From Eopsaltria australis (lineage: Eukaryota; Chordata; Aves; Passeriformes; Petroicidae), in assembly GCA_034509425.1 (NCBI GenBank), contig JAVTVJ010000296.1, positions 1,116,001 to 1,180,000 on the forward strand: a stretch of DNA of 64,000 bases, given 5' to 3'. Positions within the stretch are counted from its first letter, which is position 1. Every line of letters starts with the position of its first letter. Position numbers and translations under genes: made by a program. The notes under the pieces are model-generated. The model made no database searches, had not been told where the DNA came from, and was given only the letters and a program-made list of their open reading frames with translations. This document shows, piece after piece, positions 1-12,900 of the stretch.

Positions 1-666
1 GATTCAGGGGATACTGAGAGCAGCTTTTTACTTACAGCTGCTCCCAGCACAGCAGACAGCATGTAATGAGAGCAATTAAGGGAAGAGGAGACAACCTTGT
101 TGATCAGAGTGTCAGAAAGGTGAGAAAGTACATGTCTGATGGGCTCTAGAAAGAGGAGATGAGGCTCTTGGAGAGGGGGGCAGGATGTATTTGCATCTTG
201 TCTTCATTATGCAGGGAAGAGACAATACTGCATTAATGGGAAGGTATTGAACTGCCACTAACTGAAGCTTTTTAAACTGAGTCAGGAGGAGAATTGGCCA
301 AAGAGGTTTTTGGGAATGGGGAAAGCTGAAATTGAATCCACTCTGGAACACAAAAGACAGAAGGGGCCGGGGAATTAAGCAAACGCAGCCGTGGTACTTG
401 TAAATAAAGTAAAAGGATTAGGCTACAGCTGGATGGAGTGAGTGCTCTGAAAATCCACAGGGACAGATCACAAATTTGCTCTGAATTTTTGCAGGTGATT
501 CCTATCTCTGTCTTGTCCATTATCCCGTGAAGAAAGAAAAGCTGCCTCTGTTCTGGAGGCAGCTCTCCTGGGTCCACATCCCAGTGTCTGTGCTTGCTGT
601 GCTTGGCTGGCTTGCAGCTACTGCATTGGGCAGGTCAGGATTTGGCTGGCTGCCTTTGCAGGCCTT

Positions 667-700
667 TTGTTTAGGACTTGTTTAGGGCTTTGTTTAGGAC
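667..700 (+). repeat. Three tandem copies of an 11-mer TTGTTTAGGRC
   Basis: The 11-mer occurs at 667-677, 678-688 and 690-700, with one base change in the middle copy and one extra T before the third. It is a small local tandem duplication with no evident function. Confidence 0.7.
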
Positions 701-3700
701 TCCAGCTCCAGAGGTTGTTTCCAACACAAGGACCCATGGATGCCTTGGAGCATGGGGTTAATGGAAAACATGTCCATGAACCTGGGGACCTCTGGAGCAA
801 GGGGACAGTGAAAATGGCAAAAAAGTGTTTTTATTGAGGCTTGCTAGGTGAAGAAACAGCAAAGGAAGAGAGAACTTAAGAGCAAGAAAATTCTCTGGGT
901 GGGCTGGGAGCTGGAGAAGGAAAAGCCTGAGTAGGATTGAATTATAGACAGTGAAGATGTCTTCGTAGCTTGTGAGTTGCAGCTTTTTGTATTTGCTACG
1001 ACTTAGCAACGCATGGGCTTGTATTCTGTCTATTCCTGTGTTTTGTGTTAAACATGTAATTAGGAGATCTGAGTAGGAACCTGTGGGCTCTGCTGAAGGA
1101 AGCAAGTTGGTGCAAATCAAGCCAACAGAGGGAAAAACTCCAGCAGAAAAATTGGAAGTAAGAGCAGGGCAGCACAGGCTGAGAACTGCAGCACACATCC
1201 ACCTCCTCTTCCAGCCAGGGGTGCCACAAAACACTGAAAGCTTTCTGAGATCTGAGCTTAACATTTAACCTGTCCTGAGTTAAATTATCATGATAGGGAA
1301 AATGGGCTTCTGTTCCATGAAGTGCTGAAATGCAGAGATGGTGATAAAATAGACAGTGCCCAGAAGGTGAGAGTAGGGGAACAGGGAGCTTGGGGTGCCC
1401 AGCAGAGCTGAGGGTCTGATTTCTGACCTCCTGTGCCCTGGATCTCATCAGGGTGCTGAGGTGACTCTCCTGGATGTGGGCCAGGCTGCTTTGGAACCTC
1501 TTGAAGTCTGTGATGTGAGAGATGGTGAGAAACACAGCCCACATCTTCCTGGCCATGGTTCTGTGCTCCCCAGCCAGCTGCTGCTGCTGCTGGCTCAGAG
1601 TTGGGCATGACTTGGGGTGAATGACTTGTCAGGGTGCTGGTGAAACACTGCCTAATGTGATGCATTTAACAAAATATGGCTGTTAATGTTGCGCTGATGC
1701 CCTTTGTCCTCTGGAAGTGGGATCAAAGGGAGCAGGGTGTGGGAGGGTCCAGCAGTGGATGGGCTCCAGGGATGCAGTGAGGGTGACAGGAGGCTGTGTC
1801 CCCTCGAGGTGAATGTTCCCCCCAACTCCTGAGGAGGTGTGTGGGGGTATGGAGCTCATGCACGTGGGTGTGAGGGGCAGGGCAAGGCAGGCAGCCCCCC
1901 CACTGCTGCCTTCCCTTCTTGTCCTGCTTTCTTGAGAGCCAGAAAAGAAAACTCCTCCGCACGCCTGGGGAGGTGATGCTGGGGTCGCTGGGCCCTTCCC
2001 TGCAAGTTAGCTCATGGCTCTGCCAGAAATGACATCACTTGTTAGGCAGATTTCTTCATTAGGAAGCTTTCTAATCTCAGACATGAGAGGCACAGGAACC
2101 CTCCTGGCTCCCCAGGCACCGAGGAAGCCAAGCTGCATTGCCAGTCTCTGCAGCACGCTCGGCTTATTTATCATTCATGGCATCATGTTTGTTTTATGAC
2201 AAATGAACTTAATCACGATTTTCACAGTGGAATACACAGGAAAATATGCAGGATAACCATAGCTGCAGGTATAGAAAACCGAACTTAATTTAGAGAGGAT
2301 ATACAGCAGCAGTCTAAGCAGCCAAAGAATTGAATTAATCTAATAAAAAGACTCAGCTCTACATAATTCTTCATGCTGAAACAAAAGCCCCATGAGATAG
2401 GATGGTGCTCAGGTTCTGCATTAAACTTTTTTCTGTTGTGCTTAAGGCTCAGCCAAATCATTATTTGTTGCTAAAAAGTGCATTTGGGTGTTGAGAATGT
2501 TTTCCCTCCTATGTCTTGAAGTGGAGGAGGGCAGGAATTGCAGATCATTTATTAATGCTCTGCTCCGTTGTGGTCTTAATCTCCAACAGATGGGCCAGGA
2601 CACTCTGGCTAACATTCAGTGTGAGCCTGCTGACTTGCACAGAGCTTCTCTTTCCAAGCACAGTGATGCAGGGACTGAAAAAGGCACTGAGGGTGATGGT
2701 CACCCTGAAATGTGATTCCAGCAATTTCAGAGGCTGAGAGTTAATCCCTGTGCTTGGGAGAGAAGGGAATATGCGTGTAGGTGTGTGCACACATGGGTGT
2801 GTTTTGGAGTAGTTTGGTTTTGGTTCTTTGATGTGGCATTGACTGGGTGGCCAGGGAACCTCTGATAACTTCCAGACAGTGCTGTGTGCTTCCAGTTTCA
2901 GCACCATTTCTGATCCTTGTCAGTGTTTCTCTTCCTCTCATGATACCAGAGCAGAAGGTATGATGGTTCAACCAGAAAGGATAATGCTTCAAATACCACC
3001 CTACTGCTATCAGTGGGTTTTCGTGCTGCTCCAGCCAACTGAAATAATGGTGTGAGCTGCCTGCACTTCATTAAAACACATTTCTGTGTGTAGGAACATC
3101 ATTAAGGAGTGGCTGAAAGTACACAGCATTAAAGAATTTAGGACAAAAAAAAGTAAAAGAAGCTTTCTAAAGTGTAGCACCAGGCATCCTGGAGTCTCCA
3201 GGAGATTTAGTGTCCAAGGGTGGAGAGCTTTCCTTAGGAGACTGGTGACAGTAATTTGTTCAGTCTAGTAAAATGAGAGCTCCAAGGGAGTGATTGCTTC
3301 CTATAAATATTTTCAAGGGGCAAGAGCTGATGCTGACAGAATAACTACTGGATGTAGGGTGGTGATGAAGAAATTCAGGTTGGAAATTTAGGAGACTCCT
3401 AAATATCAGACAGGTCGTGTAACAATTTTCTGATGAGTGTAAGGAATCAAAAGCCAAATTGTTTTTAAGACAGAAGTTGATGTCCTGAAAAGGGCCCTGT
3501 GACAGTGTTTGTCATTGGGCAAGGGGATGGCTTTGCCTAGTGATCCCAATGTTCACCACTTTTAGCTTTGAATTTTGGGAAAACTGGAGTGTCCTTTGCC
3601 CATGGAGTGTCCTTAAAATGTGCTGGAAAGCAGCAGGGGCCTGTGTGAGGGAGCAGCTTGGTTACAGAAGTCTGACTCTTTTGTTTAAAGGTGTGGTAGC

Positions 3701-4829
3701 TGGAGATAAATTGAACGCCTCGTCTCATCTGAAGACCCCAAAAATGCAGTTGAGAATAAAGTCATGGAGATGCCAGAAATTGTGGGGATGGGAAGGGCAG
3801 GAACTGGGAGTGTATCACCCTGCTGTGTGCCAGCCCTTGCCTTGCCCATCTGGGAGGCATTTCCCTGCTTCCATTAGCCCCTTTGAACAGGCTGCCATTC
3901 CCTCCCAGCAGCATCTCCTGCCAAGGACTGATAGGAAATAGATTTATTTTTGAGGGCTGAAGTGCTGATGGGCAGAAGGGACTTTCAGCCATTTCCAAGG
4001 CTGGCAGCAAGCCTCAGATCTGAGATATCCATCTCCTTCTTTAAGTGTGGCATCAAGGCAGGCTATGCTTGGAACTCTGCAACCTCTCCCATATCTCAAA
4101 GCCTCTGAGGGTTTTGTTCCTGCACTGCCCATGCTCTGCATGGGATGACAGAGGAGTTCCACAGGAGAGACTGATTTCCATCTGGACACTTGTGCATTCT
4201 CCACCTTCTGCATGTGCATTAACAATTGAATTCACCAGGAATATGTGCTTCCAACCATCAAGCAGCACTTCTGCATCTTCACAGCCTCTGCTGCTGAGCC
4301 ACAGCCCTGCCAGGAGCACAGCTGTGCTGCTCTATTTCCACCCAGCTTTACCTTCCTGCCATCTCCCTGCATCCCTGGCTTATTCCTCTGCCCACAGGAC
4401 ACAGCCCAATCAGCTTAAAATCATTAAAGCCATCTCTGCTGCAGCCAGGCCTTCTGGAGCTCCAATCCCAAAGACTTTGGGAACGGACTGGAATTGGGAA
4501 ACATACCAATTTTTAAGCAAGGATCTTTATCTTCAAATTGCACATCAATTTAATGAGGATAAATTGTGCAAGCACTCAGACTCTGAAGCACTTTACTGAT
4601 ATTTTTAGTGCCTGGACTCTCAGGAGGATGCATCTCTGTCAGCCCAGCTGCTCTAAGAGGCAGTTGAGTAAAGTCAAATTGCAGATGGACCAAAGTCTTC
4701 TGTTTTTACCTCTCATAAAAGTGATGCCTCCAGTGCCATCCTATAAAATTCACTCATGTCCTACTTCACAAACTTCCAGGTGAATAAGGCTGCACAATTT
4801 AGATAGTCAGTAAAGTCTAGGAGCCAAGA

Positions 4830-4872
4830 AGGAACATGAAAAAAAGAGAAGGAACATAAAAAAAAAAAAAAG
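4830..4872 (+). repeat. A-rich duplicated stretch
   Basis: The segment GGAACATRAAAAAA occurs twice in a row, ending in a run of A of about 13. It is simple low-complexity intronic sequence. No element is recognisable upstream, so I do not call it a retroposon tail. Confidence 0.6.
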
Positions 4873-6144
4873 GATATTTCGAAGATTGTTGCATGAGTCG
4901 TCTCAGTGTTTAGCTCCTGCTCATGGGTGTCCCCAGCCACCTCCCAGGGAGAGGGACAGATGCTTTTTGCTTTTCAAAGCAGGCTAAATGTACCTTATGG
5001 TCAAATGGCATGGGGATAGAGGGAAAGGTGGGTAGAAATGTCTTTGTGCATCTCCGTGTGCTCCCACTTCATGTGAAGTCAGGAGAGTGGCTCCAACTGG
5101 AGTTAAAGCAGCCTTGAGGCAGGGCTAAGTCAGCCTCCAGCAGCCCTAAGGGGAAGAAACAGGAGGTGATGCTTCCTCAGACTCAATCCTTGCCTTCCTT
5201 GGTCTCCTACCCAAGAAGGGATGAGTGGTTTTTACAAATTCTGTGTGCTTCCTCCTGTAACTGCTTAAATCATCCCCAGCTGATGCTTACAGTGAGGGGC
5301 AGAGCAGCTGTAATGTGTAGGGAACAGGACACAGCATCTTATTTGACTGATTCAAGCACATGGATGACCCTGGGGGAAGGTCCAGCCTTAAATCAGCACA
5401 TTTCTGCCTTAAGCTAATCCCCTCCCTGCCCAGACCTCCCCACTGCACCAATATCCAGCCCTGCTGATGAGGATGCACAGAGCACCCCTCCAGCAGCATG
5501 TCTGCTCCAGCCAAGGTCTCCATGCCTGATTTGGAGCAAAAATAACATCAGGCTGGTGCTCCTGAACCTGTTTCAGGCTCTCATCCCCCAGACTGGCGTG
5601 GCCATGGAGCAAGAAGCAGGAATTGCACAGCAGCTCACATGTTCACCACGTTCCTCTGCCGTTGTGCACATGTTGTTCCTCATGCTCTTTGCTGCTCCAG
5701 ACTGGAAAAGCTCCTTCCCTGCAGGAAGACAGGTAAAATGCCTGAGGAGGCAGGTAAAATTCCATATGGGGAGGCCACCACCTCCTCATTCACTCCCAAA
5801 CATCCTCCTCTTCGTGGCTGTGTGCATCTCTGAGAATAGCTCCCTGCCACAGCCTCCTCCGCAGGAACAGCCTTATTTATTCATAGGCGTTGGGTTTGCT
5901 CTGGTAGTCTTTCTGAATTTATTCTAAAAAGAGATCTGCCTTGTGCCTGGGAAGTGCCTGGCCCTTCCTCCAAAATGGAAGTGAGAAAAGCTCCTTGTGT
6001 GGTTTTTTGTGCATGGTTAAAAATAGAGTCCCAGAGCTGTATGTTGGATAAATATGAATGAGGGAAGAACAAATGTAGTAACCTTCAGAGTCTACAAATG
6101 GACAGGTATGTGTGTCTGGCCTAGAGCTCATAAAATTCTTTTCT

Positions 6145-6420
6145 CAACCATTTCATACTCCAGTCTCTGCTTCCTTCTCTACCTTTCTTTGTCCTTTGTT
6201 CCCATGGCTTTGTTTTATTCTTCTGCATCATTCTTTTTTTCATTTAACTCTCACTCTGCTCTGCCTATTTCTCTCCCTTCTCATCAGTGCCCTTCCATGC
6301 CTCTGCTTTTCATCCTGCTCCTCCACACCTCATCTTTTGCTTCTTTCCCAATATCTCTCCCTTGTTCTTAGCCAATTCTCCCTCTAGTCTCCTCATCCTT
6401 TTCACTCTGGGGACTCTCCA
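6145..6420 (+). repeat. Polypyrimidine (C/T-rich) tract
   Basis: About 275 bases are strongly biased to C and T on the + strand, mostly short runs of CTTC, TCTC and CCTC without a fixed period. It yields long open frames rich in Ser, Leu, Phe and Pro, which are composition artefacts and not genes. It may be a decayed simple repeat. Confidence 0.6.
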
Positions 6421-9309
6421 TCCCCAAAGACAGCCCTGGGTTGCCAGCACAGCCTTTGGCTCGGGAACAGGGATGGCAGCCAAAGGCAGGTGTTTCATTG
6501 CATCCTGGCTGTGCAGACACAAATACCTCACTGAAATGGCTGTTTACACTTGTCAACTTGGTCAGAATCAGACATAAAATCCTTAAGCCTGTACCTGATA
6601 CATTTAAATGGATGAAAACTTTAGAAATGAAGAGTCTGTCCATATGTTGTGAGTGTCTTACAGTGACAGACCTGAATGTTTATCCACATGAAGACCCTTT
6701 CACACTCTGGAACAGTGTTAAATGGCTTCAGGGTAAGTGGATTGGAGCCAGAGAGGGTACAAATAACCTGCTGGAAATGCTTTTCATGCTGTCTCCCGTC
6801 CTCAGCTTCCCTCATCTCTCCCATTTCCAGTTTTTAAAGGGGAAAAAAAAATGTTGGTTGTTGTCTTTGGGATATCTCAGGTCAGTCTGGGAGCTGTGTG
6901 GGCCTCAGCAGCTCTTTTTGTGTTACAGCCCCATGGCTGATGTGAGCACCTGCTGGGCTCATGGGCTGTAAGGAAAGAGCCTGAGCCATGTGGCATTTGG
7001 ATAGGAAAGCATCCAATGCTATTTAAAACTCCTTGAAATCCCTAACTTATTGTGGAAAGCCATTGCCTAACAAATTAGTTGTATTTGACCACTCAAAGCC
7101 AGTTTTCCTCTTGGAAGAGGAATTTAATGGAAGGACGTAGTTACTTGTGTTTTAAAGCATGGGCAGCCTGGTTCTTCCTCCATCCAGTGCCTTCTGTCCA
7201 TCCTCAGCTCTGTAATAACATAATTTCATGTGTGCTGAGGAATGTGCACTGTTCAAACACTCAACATCAGGGGAAAAAGGTGTGGATTGTTCTTCTTAGT
7301 GAAAAGGAAGTGTTCAGAAAATCTACTGACAAATTAAACCTCTGCAGGGTCATACTCTAAATTCTTGTGAACAAAAGAGGGGAAAAGGTCTGAGTTTTAA
7401 CATGTTTACTCGGGCTACCAAGAATCCTCATTGCCTGCATCTAAAAAGCATATTTTGTTCATTTCTGGAAGCTTTGGACAAGCTGGGCCTTTGGAAATGG
7501 AGTTCATTTTGTTTTTTGCCCTCGTCAGCTCAGTGCCACAACTGATAGGACTGAGGGAAGACAGGACAAGGTTAACCCAGTGCCTGGATCAGCTGCTGTT
7601 GGGAGCAATAGGAAAAAGAAAGCCATTCAGCCAAAGATGTCTCTTGCCCCTGCTGCACAACTCCTTCCAATAGATGGGATTTTGGAATAGCAATTTATAT
7701 TAATACTCAATAGGATGTTGCTATAGCAACCATACGATGTGGTGAATAATTTCATGGGCTTAAATCCAAAATGCTGGGAGCTAAGATGGGTCTGAGCATG
7801 ATTTGGAACTTTGGTCATGTGGGTTCTGTGCTGGAGTGATTGAACTTGGGGAAAAGTTAGGGTAGAAGAGAAAGGCTGCTTCTCTGGCTCTGAAGGGAGC
7901 TGGACCCTCTTAGGTGCAGCTGGGGTGGGATATGAAATTTAAGGACACATTCCAGAATCCTCCTTATGCACCAATTTGCCTGTGCTGCCATGAGAGACCC
8001 TGATGCACAGTGGTTCCCTTCTGATATTAGAAGTTTGCTGTAAACCAGATCTGACATTTAGCTTCAGGTCAAATTAAATTGATTTGACCTAGAATGATTT
8101 TTATTGGTTTGTTTTTGTTTCATGTTAAAAAAATCGTTGAAAAAAAAAAAATCTGTTACAGCTCAGTTCCAAGCAGAATTACTTCCCTTTAATTTTCTCT
8201 CTTGCCAAACTGAAGAGTCTCTTATTTGCCCAGTTTTCATGTGCAGTGCTAATTTACAAGGGGCAAAATTGGGCTGTTTATGGTGGTGCCAGAGAAAGAC
8301 ATCTGGAACCCTGTCAAAGGGCAGAACTGCAATTCATTCCCTCTGGAATTCATTCCCTCATCCAGATGTGCTGTAATGGAGAGATGGTGCATGGGCACCC
8401 CTGTGCTCCCTGTTCCACTCCACTGCCCTATTCCCTCAAGAAATACACCTTGACATGTAGCCTAATTTTATGTTTTAACTTCGAGCCACTTCTTCTCTCA
8501 TCCTCTAAGGCTGTGACTAATTCTCTCCCTTCACTTCATACCTTGAGAGTATTTATAGACTGTGATCCTGTTCTCCCCCTCCCTTCCCTTTACTGTGCAA
8601 TATAAATTTATCTGATTTTCCCTCCTCCAAACTGGTCCCAGGTGTCCTGCCCTCCACTGCTTGTGCCATCAGCATCTTCTGTAGCTTCTCTGCATCTTTC
8701 TGCTCTTGTCCTACACAGGGTAAACAAACCATAGAAATGCCCAGCTCCTGAGTTTTCTGTGCTAAAGGACAAGGTACAAGCAAATAACAGGAGTTTCTTC
8801 TCCCTGCCCTGTCCATCCCTGTCAGGGGCTTTCTGTTTTACACTGCAGGGTTAGTCCAGAAGCTCTTATTTATTTTATTTCTGCTCATGGGTTGGCTCTG
8901 GCCTCCTTTAGCATCCTGCTGGGTGTTCAGCGGTGCTCAGGCTGCAGCACTGCACACACACTCTCACTGCCGAGGGGAATACTCTGCATCCCTGAGCAGA
9001 GTCATCCACTGATGCATTTTCACCATCCTGGCTGGGATTTTTAATGCAATGAATGATTTCCAGTATCAGATTCTGCATGTAAATACCTCACTCCAGGACA
9101 TTTTAGGGTCTTAATTTTCCTGTTACCACTTCATCCATCTCACTGATATCCTTGTATGTACATTATGAGTTGATTACCAGAGGGAACCCAAAGTCAAAAT
9201 TACAAGAGAAAATGAAGTTTCCCACACTCAGTGTTTTTCCTGTGCTGCCTAAAGCCAGTATTATAGCCAAGAAGGCTATTAGATTTAGTTTGTTGGGTTT
9301 TTTTTAAAC
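6421..9309 (+). other. RTN1 intron 1, no gene or clear repeat
   Basis: Unremarkable intronic sequence. The only specific things I see are a 14-base palindrome at 7717-7730 that resembles an RFX binding site (listed separately) and a short direct repeat, AATTCATTCCCTC, at 8331-8343 and 8347-8359. No coding exon or transposon could be supported. Confidence 0.6.
7717..7730. promoter_or_regulatory. RFX X-box-like palindrome
   Basis: The bases GTTGCTATAGCAAC form a perfect 14-base palindrome. They match the known RFX X-box pattern, whose ideal form is GTTGCCATGGCAAC, at 12 of 14 positions. RFX factors act in ciliated and neural cells. The match is seen directly; function is inference, since several 14-base palindromes are expected by chance in a window this size. 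Confidence 0.3.
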
Positions 9310-9957
9310 ACAAGCCAGAGGCTGGACATGACTGAGCAATATGTGCTGGCAGCACAGAAAGTCATCAGTGCCCTGGGCTGTAACAAAACCAGCGTGGGCA
9401 GTGGTTGAGGGAGGGGATTCTGCTCTTCTGCTCCACTCTGGTGAGACCCCACCTGGAAAGTTGCATGCATCTGTGGGGTCCTCAGCATGGGAAGGACATT
9501 CAGCTGTTGGAGTGAGTCCAGAGGAGGCCACTAAGATGCTCGAAGGGCTGGAGCTGCTCTGCTCTGGAGACAGGCTGGGAGGGTTGGGGGTACTCTGGGG
9601 AAGAGAAGGTTCTGGAGTGAGTTAATTAAAGCTCTTCAGTACCTAAAAGGGTTACAGGAGAGCTGGAGAGGGGCTGTCTACAAGGGCATGGACTGACAAG
9701 ACCTGGGGGAATGGTTTCTAACTGACAGAGGGTGAGGTTAGATTGGAGATTAGGAAGAAATTCTTCCCTGTGAGGGAGGTGAGGCCCTGGCACAGGGTGC
9801 CCACAGAAACTGTGGCTGCCCCATCCCTGGCACTGTTCCAGACCAGGCTGGATGGGGTTTGGAGCAACCTGGGATAGTGGAAGGTGTCCCTGCCCTTGGC
9901 AGGGGGGTGGAATTGGATGATTTGTAAGGTCTTTTCCAACCCCTTCTATGATTCTAA
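9310..9957 (+). mobile_element. CR1 LINE fragment, 3' part, sense strand
   Basis: This is the longest CR1 copy in the window. It covers the end of the degenerate ORF2 reading frame (C-terminal part after the reverse transcriptase) and the 3' untranslated end. Recognisable blocks in order are a 'GTGAGACCCCACCTGGAA' region near 9442, a 'GCTGGAGAGGGGCTGT' region near 9662, a region reading like RLEIRKKFFPV near 9737-9770, a 'CTGGATGGGGTTTGGAGC' region near 9849, and the terminal 'TCTTTTCCAACC' plus TCTATGATTCTA at about 9931-9957. The reading frame is broken by stops and shifts, so it is a dead, 5'-truncated insertion, as is usual for avian CR1. It lies in the same orientation as RTN1. Confidence 0.9.
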
Positions 9958-12900
9958 TACTTAAGCTCAGTTAGTAGTGATGCTCTTCCAAATGCCCTCT
10001 GGCTCACTGACAGTGGCAGACTCTAAAAATGGGCTTTTCCCAGAGGAAGAGCTCCTTCACTTGCCCTGAAGTTTTCTGGATCTCCTATCTCTTTGAAAAC
10101 AGCACAGGAAAAACTGCTTGCCATATTTTCATATTCTCTTTGGACGTTTTTATCATTGTGCCACAAACCTGTGGGTGAATCAGCAATATCTGCAGAGATG
10201 TCCTGTCCAGAACTTGTTCTAGAAGCTGCTCTCTCCTCAGCTGAAGTGCTGTGCCTGGTCTGTCTGCTGGGATGGAAAGGTCCTTGTTGGCCATCACAGA
10301 TGCAATCCTGACTGTTGTGTAGCTGGTTTCCAAAAGTAGCTCGAGCCTGACACAGGAGAGCTGCTCTGGAGGCTGTGTATTAATCCTCAAGCAAGAGCAC
10401 CTCTACGGATTGCATTTGAGAGTTCTGTAACTGCTCTCAAAAACTTTCACTGGTTCAGGATCTGAAACCTTCCTGAGCTGATTAGGAAATTATTTCAGTG
10501 CTTTCTGCCTCCTAAGGCCAGGGTGGCATCAGGTAGGGAGTCTTGGGTGTTCCACTGCAGGAAGGGACATTCTTTGGAGGAAAAGAGACCTCTCTGTGAT
10601 TGAAAATCTGAGTTTTCATTGCAGCTTTTCCTGGAAATCCTGCAGCAGGTGTGTGTGAGGCAGCAGCACTGGTGGCGCATGGATGGGATGACAGGCAGAC
10701 CAACAGGAGAACTCTCTGCTCCTGCCTTCCCCTGCGGCTTCCACAGGCACCTGACCCTTCTCCTGCACTCTGGGAGAGCTGCACGAGGTATCAGGAGCTG
10801 TGTAATTATCCCCAGCCTTTCCCCGGTGGAGCCAAACCCCGGCTGTGCCGCTGAGTGCTCCTGACAGGGAGGTTGGTCCTGGCGCTGCTGCGGAGCTGCT
10901 GCCCCCCTCCTGCTTTAATAACACACAGCAATCCCAGCAAATGGATGGTTTGAATCGAGCTCGCTCTGCCACAGCCTCTAAAGCTTTCAGCAGTGCAGAC
11001 TCTGCAGAAGGCTGTGATTTAGTCACCAGTCATGGCTGTGGGGAGATAGGTCCCGCTGCAAGGAAGGAGCAGGAGCATCTCCTGGCTTCTCAGGGAGAGC
11101 GACAGCCCAGCTAACCTGTGTTCCTTGAAATCTTAATGATGCCTCCACTCAGAGCACGGAGTTCAAACTTGCTGGCTGCTCTCCTGGGCAGGTGAACAGT
11201 TTTGGTGCCATATATTCACAGTAAAGAGAGGGAAGGGCTTGTATTGGTTCTTCCCTGACACAAAGTGAAGGGTGGGATAGGTCTAAAAAATATCCTCCAG
11301 GGGAATGAGATGTCTGGGGAGGATTTTCCTGTCTCTGCTTGGAGTGAACTCATCTGTCACAGGAGAAGAGGCACAGTGGCAGGTAAAGAAAGGGCAGACC
11401 TTGAAGGCAAGGACATTTCTAGCATTAGTTATAGCACACATGGCCTGATCCTCCTCAAGCAGGAGCTGGAGCCAGCAGGTTGATGCTGATTTATGACTGC
11501 AGCGGCTCTGCCCCAAATTCTGCGCTGCTTTGAGAGGTTTAACTTTTAATATACTTTTGAGAACTTTTTGATTGCCTTTCAGGTGCATCCTTGGTGGCAC
11601 TGCCTTCTAGAAACAGAGAGAAATCACTTAATGTGCAAGGAAACCCCACTAGCACTTGGATCAGAGTCTGCTGCCCCACCTGCCTCTGCAGAACCTCCCC
11701 ATTTATCTTTTTTTCTTTAAATATTTTCTGATATTATATATTCTGTGTCCTGCTCAATGCTCTACAGTGTCTTTTGTCCTAATGTTTCTGTTGCTGCCAG
11801 TAAAGGCAGACACCAGGAGTCAGCACACCTGGTCCCTGTGGAGCAGGTCGTGTTGAGGAGGGAAAACCTTGGGTGGAAAAAGAGCCTGATGGTGATTTTT
11901 GATATTTTTCTGTGTCTGCCTGCGTCAGCCTGGCACTGCCGTGTCCTCTCTGACCTAGATTTCCCTGCTGTCCCCTGGGCATTAGATTTGATCCCGATTT
12001 ATGGCCAGTAATGCCTTGTCTTCAGACTCTGTTTGTTGGCTCCCAGGGCCTTGTACTTCCTTCCCAGGTGACAGTTTTATGCAGGTTTAACTCTTGTGCC
12101 TTTGGTGGAGTCACTGCTGATTTACCCCAACCTGCAGTGCCTGACAGCTGCTTTTCTCCCTGAATTACTGTGCCTGACACACCACTGGCGGTGTTAGGCA
12201 TTGTCACAAAATTAATTTTCCTCTCGAGAACCCTCAGTGATTTCAGCTGAATTTCTTTGCAATTGTAGCTCTGCCTCCCAGGAAGATTCATGCTGCTGGA
12301 GTGGCTTCAGCCTTGGGGGGTGGGGAGCCAAGCCCAAGTGCAAGACAAACCTTTTTGCATTTTCTTTCATTTTTTATGCACGGATTTCCATGAGATTTCC
12401 ACGATTTGTTGTGGTCGGGTATGAGCAGCATAGAGAGAACTCAGCAGTCTCTCCAGATAAGCATCAAATTCTTACTAAAAACCTGTATTTCAGCAAAGCT
12501 CTTCTCCAACACTGGGTTTTCCCTCCCTGTGGAAAAGCCTGAAGCTGCAGGGCAGTGATTTCTGTCCCAGGTTTATCCCAGCATCAAAAGCAGCTGGCAT
12601 TGGAATTTCTCCCTTTTCCAGGCTGAGTTGGAATCTGTAGCTCTGTGGCTGGGGATTGACTTGGAGCAATCATGAAAAGCTGAATTTTTAGGCAACTGGG
12701 ACCCAGGAAAGGTGAGGCTGGATGGGCTGAAGGTGTCTGGGACGGGGCATTCCAGGGATGGAATCTGGCCAGGAGAGAAGGTGGCTCTGCAGGCGAGTTT
12801 GGAGGACAATCTGGTCTGCTCTGGGAGTAAAAGCAGTGAGCAGCTGAATTTCCTGAATCATGCTGGAAATGGGATTTAGGTATTTTAAAACTTAAAAGAC

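Larger units (their letters stand above)
1..6120 (+). other. RTN1 intron 1 (partial), first segment, no gene seen
   Basis: Non-coding sequence upstream of RTN1 exon 2. The RTN1-A first exon, which in other vertebrates is GC-rich and encodes the extreme N terminus, is not here; no open frame resembles it. All open frames in this stretch are short or lack recognisable protein content. I see a small three-copy repeat near 667-700 and an A run near 4859-4871, and no clear transposon. Intron assignment is inferred from the orientation and phase of exon 2 further downstream. Confidence 0.7.

Noticed and set aside
996..1665. Overlapping minus-strand open frames of 125-186 codons
   Set aside because: They share bases in different frames, have no recognisable domain, and such lengths are expected by chance in 64 kb read in six frames at this base composition.
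8460..8720. Pyrimidine-rich stretch resembling antisense CR1 ORF2
   Set aside because: No block of the CR1 consensus could be followed for more than a few words.
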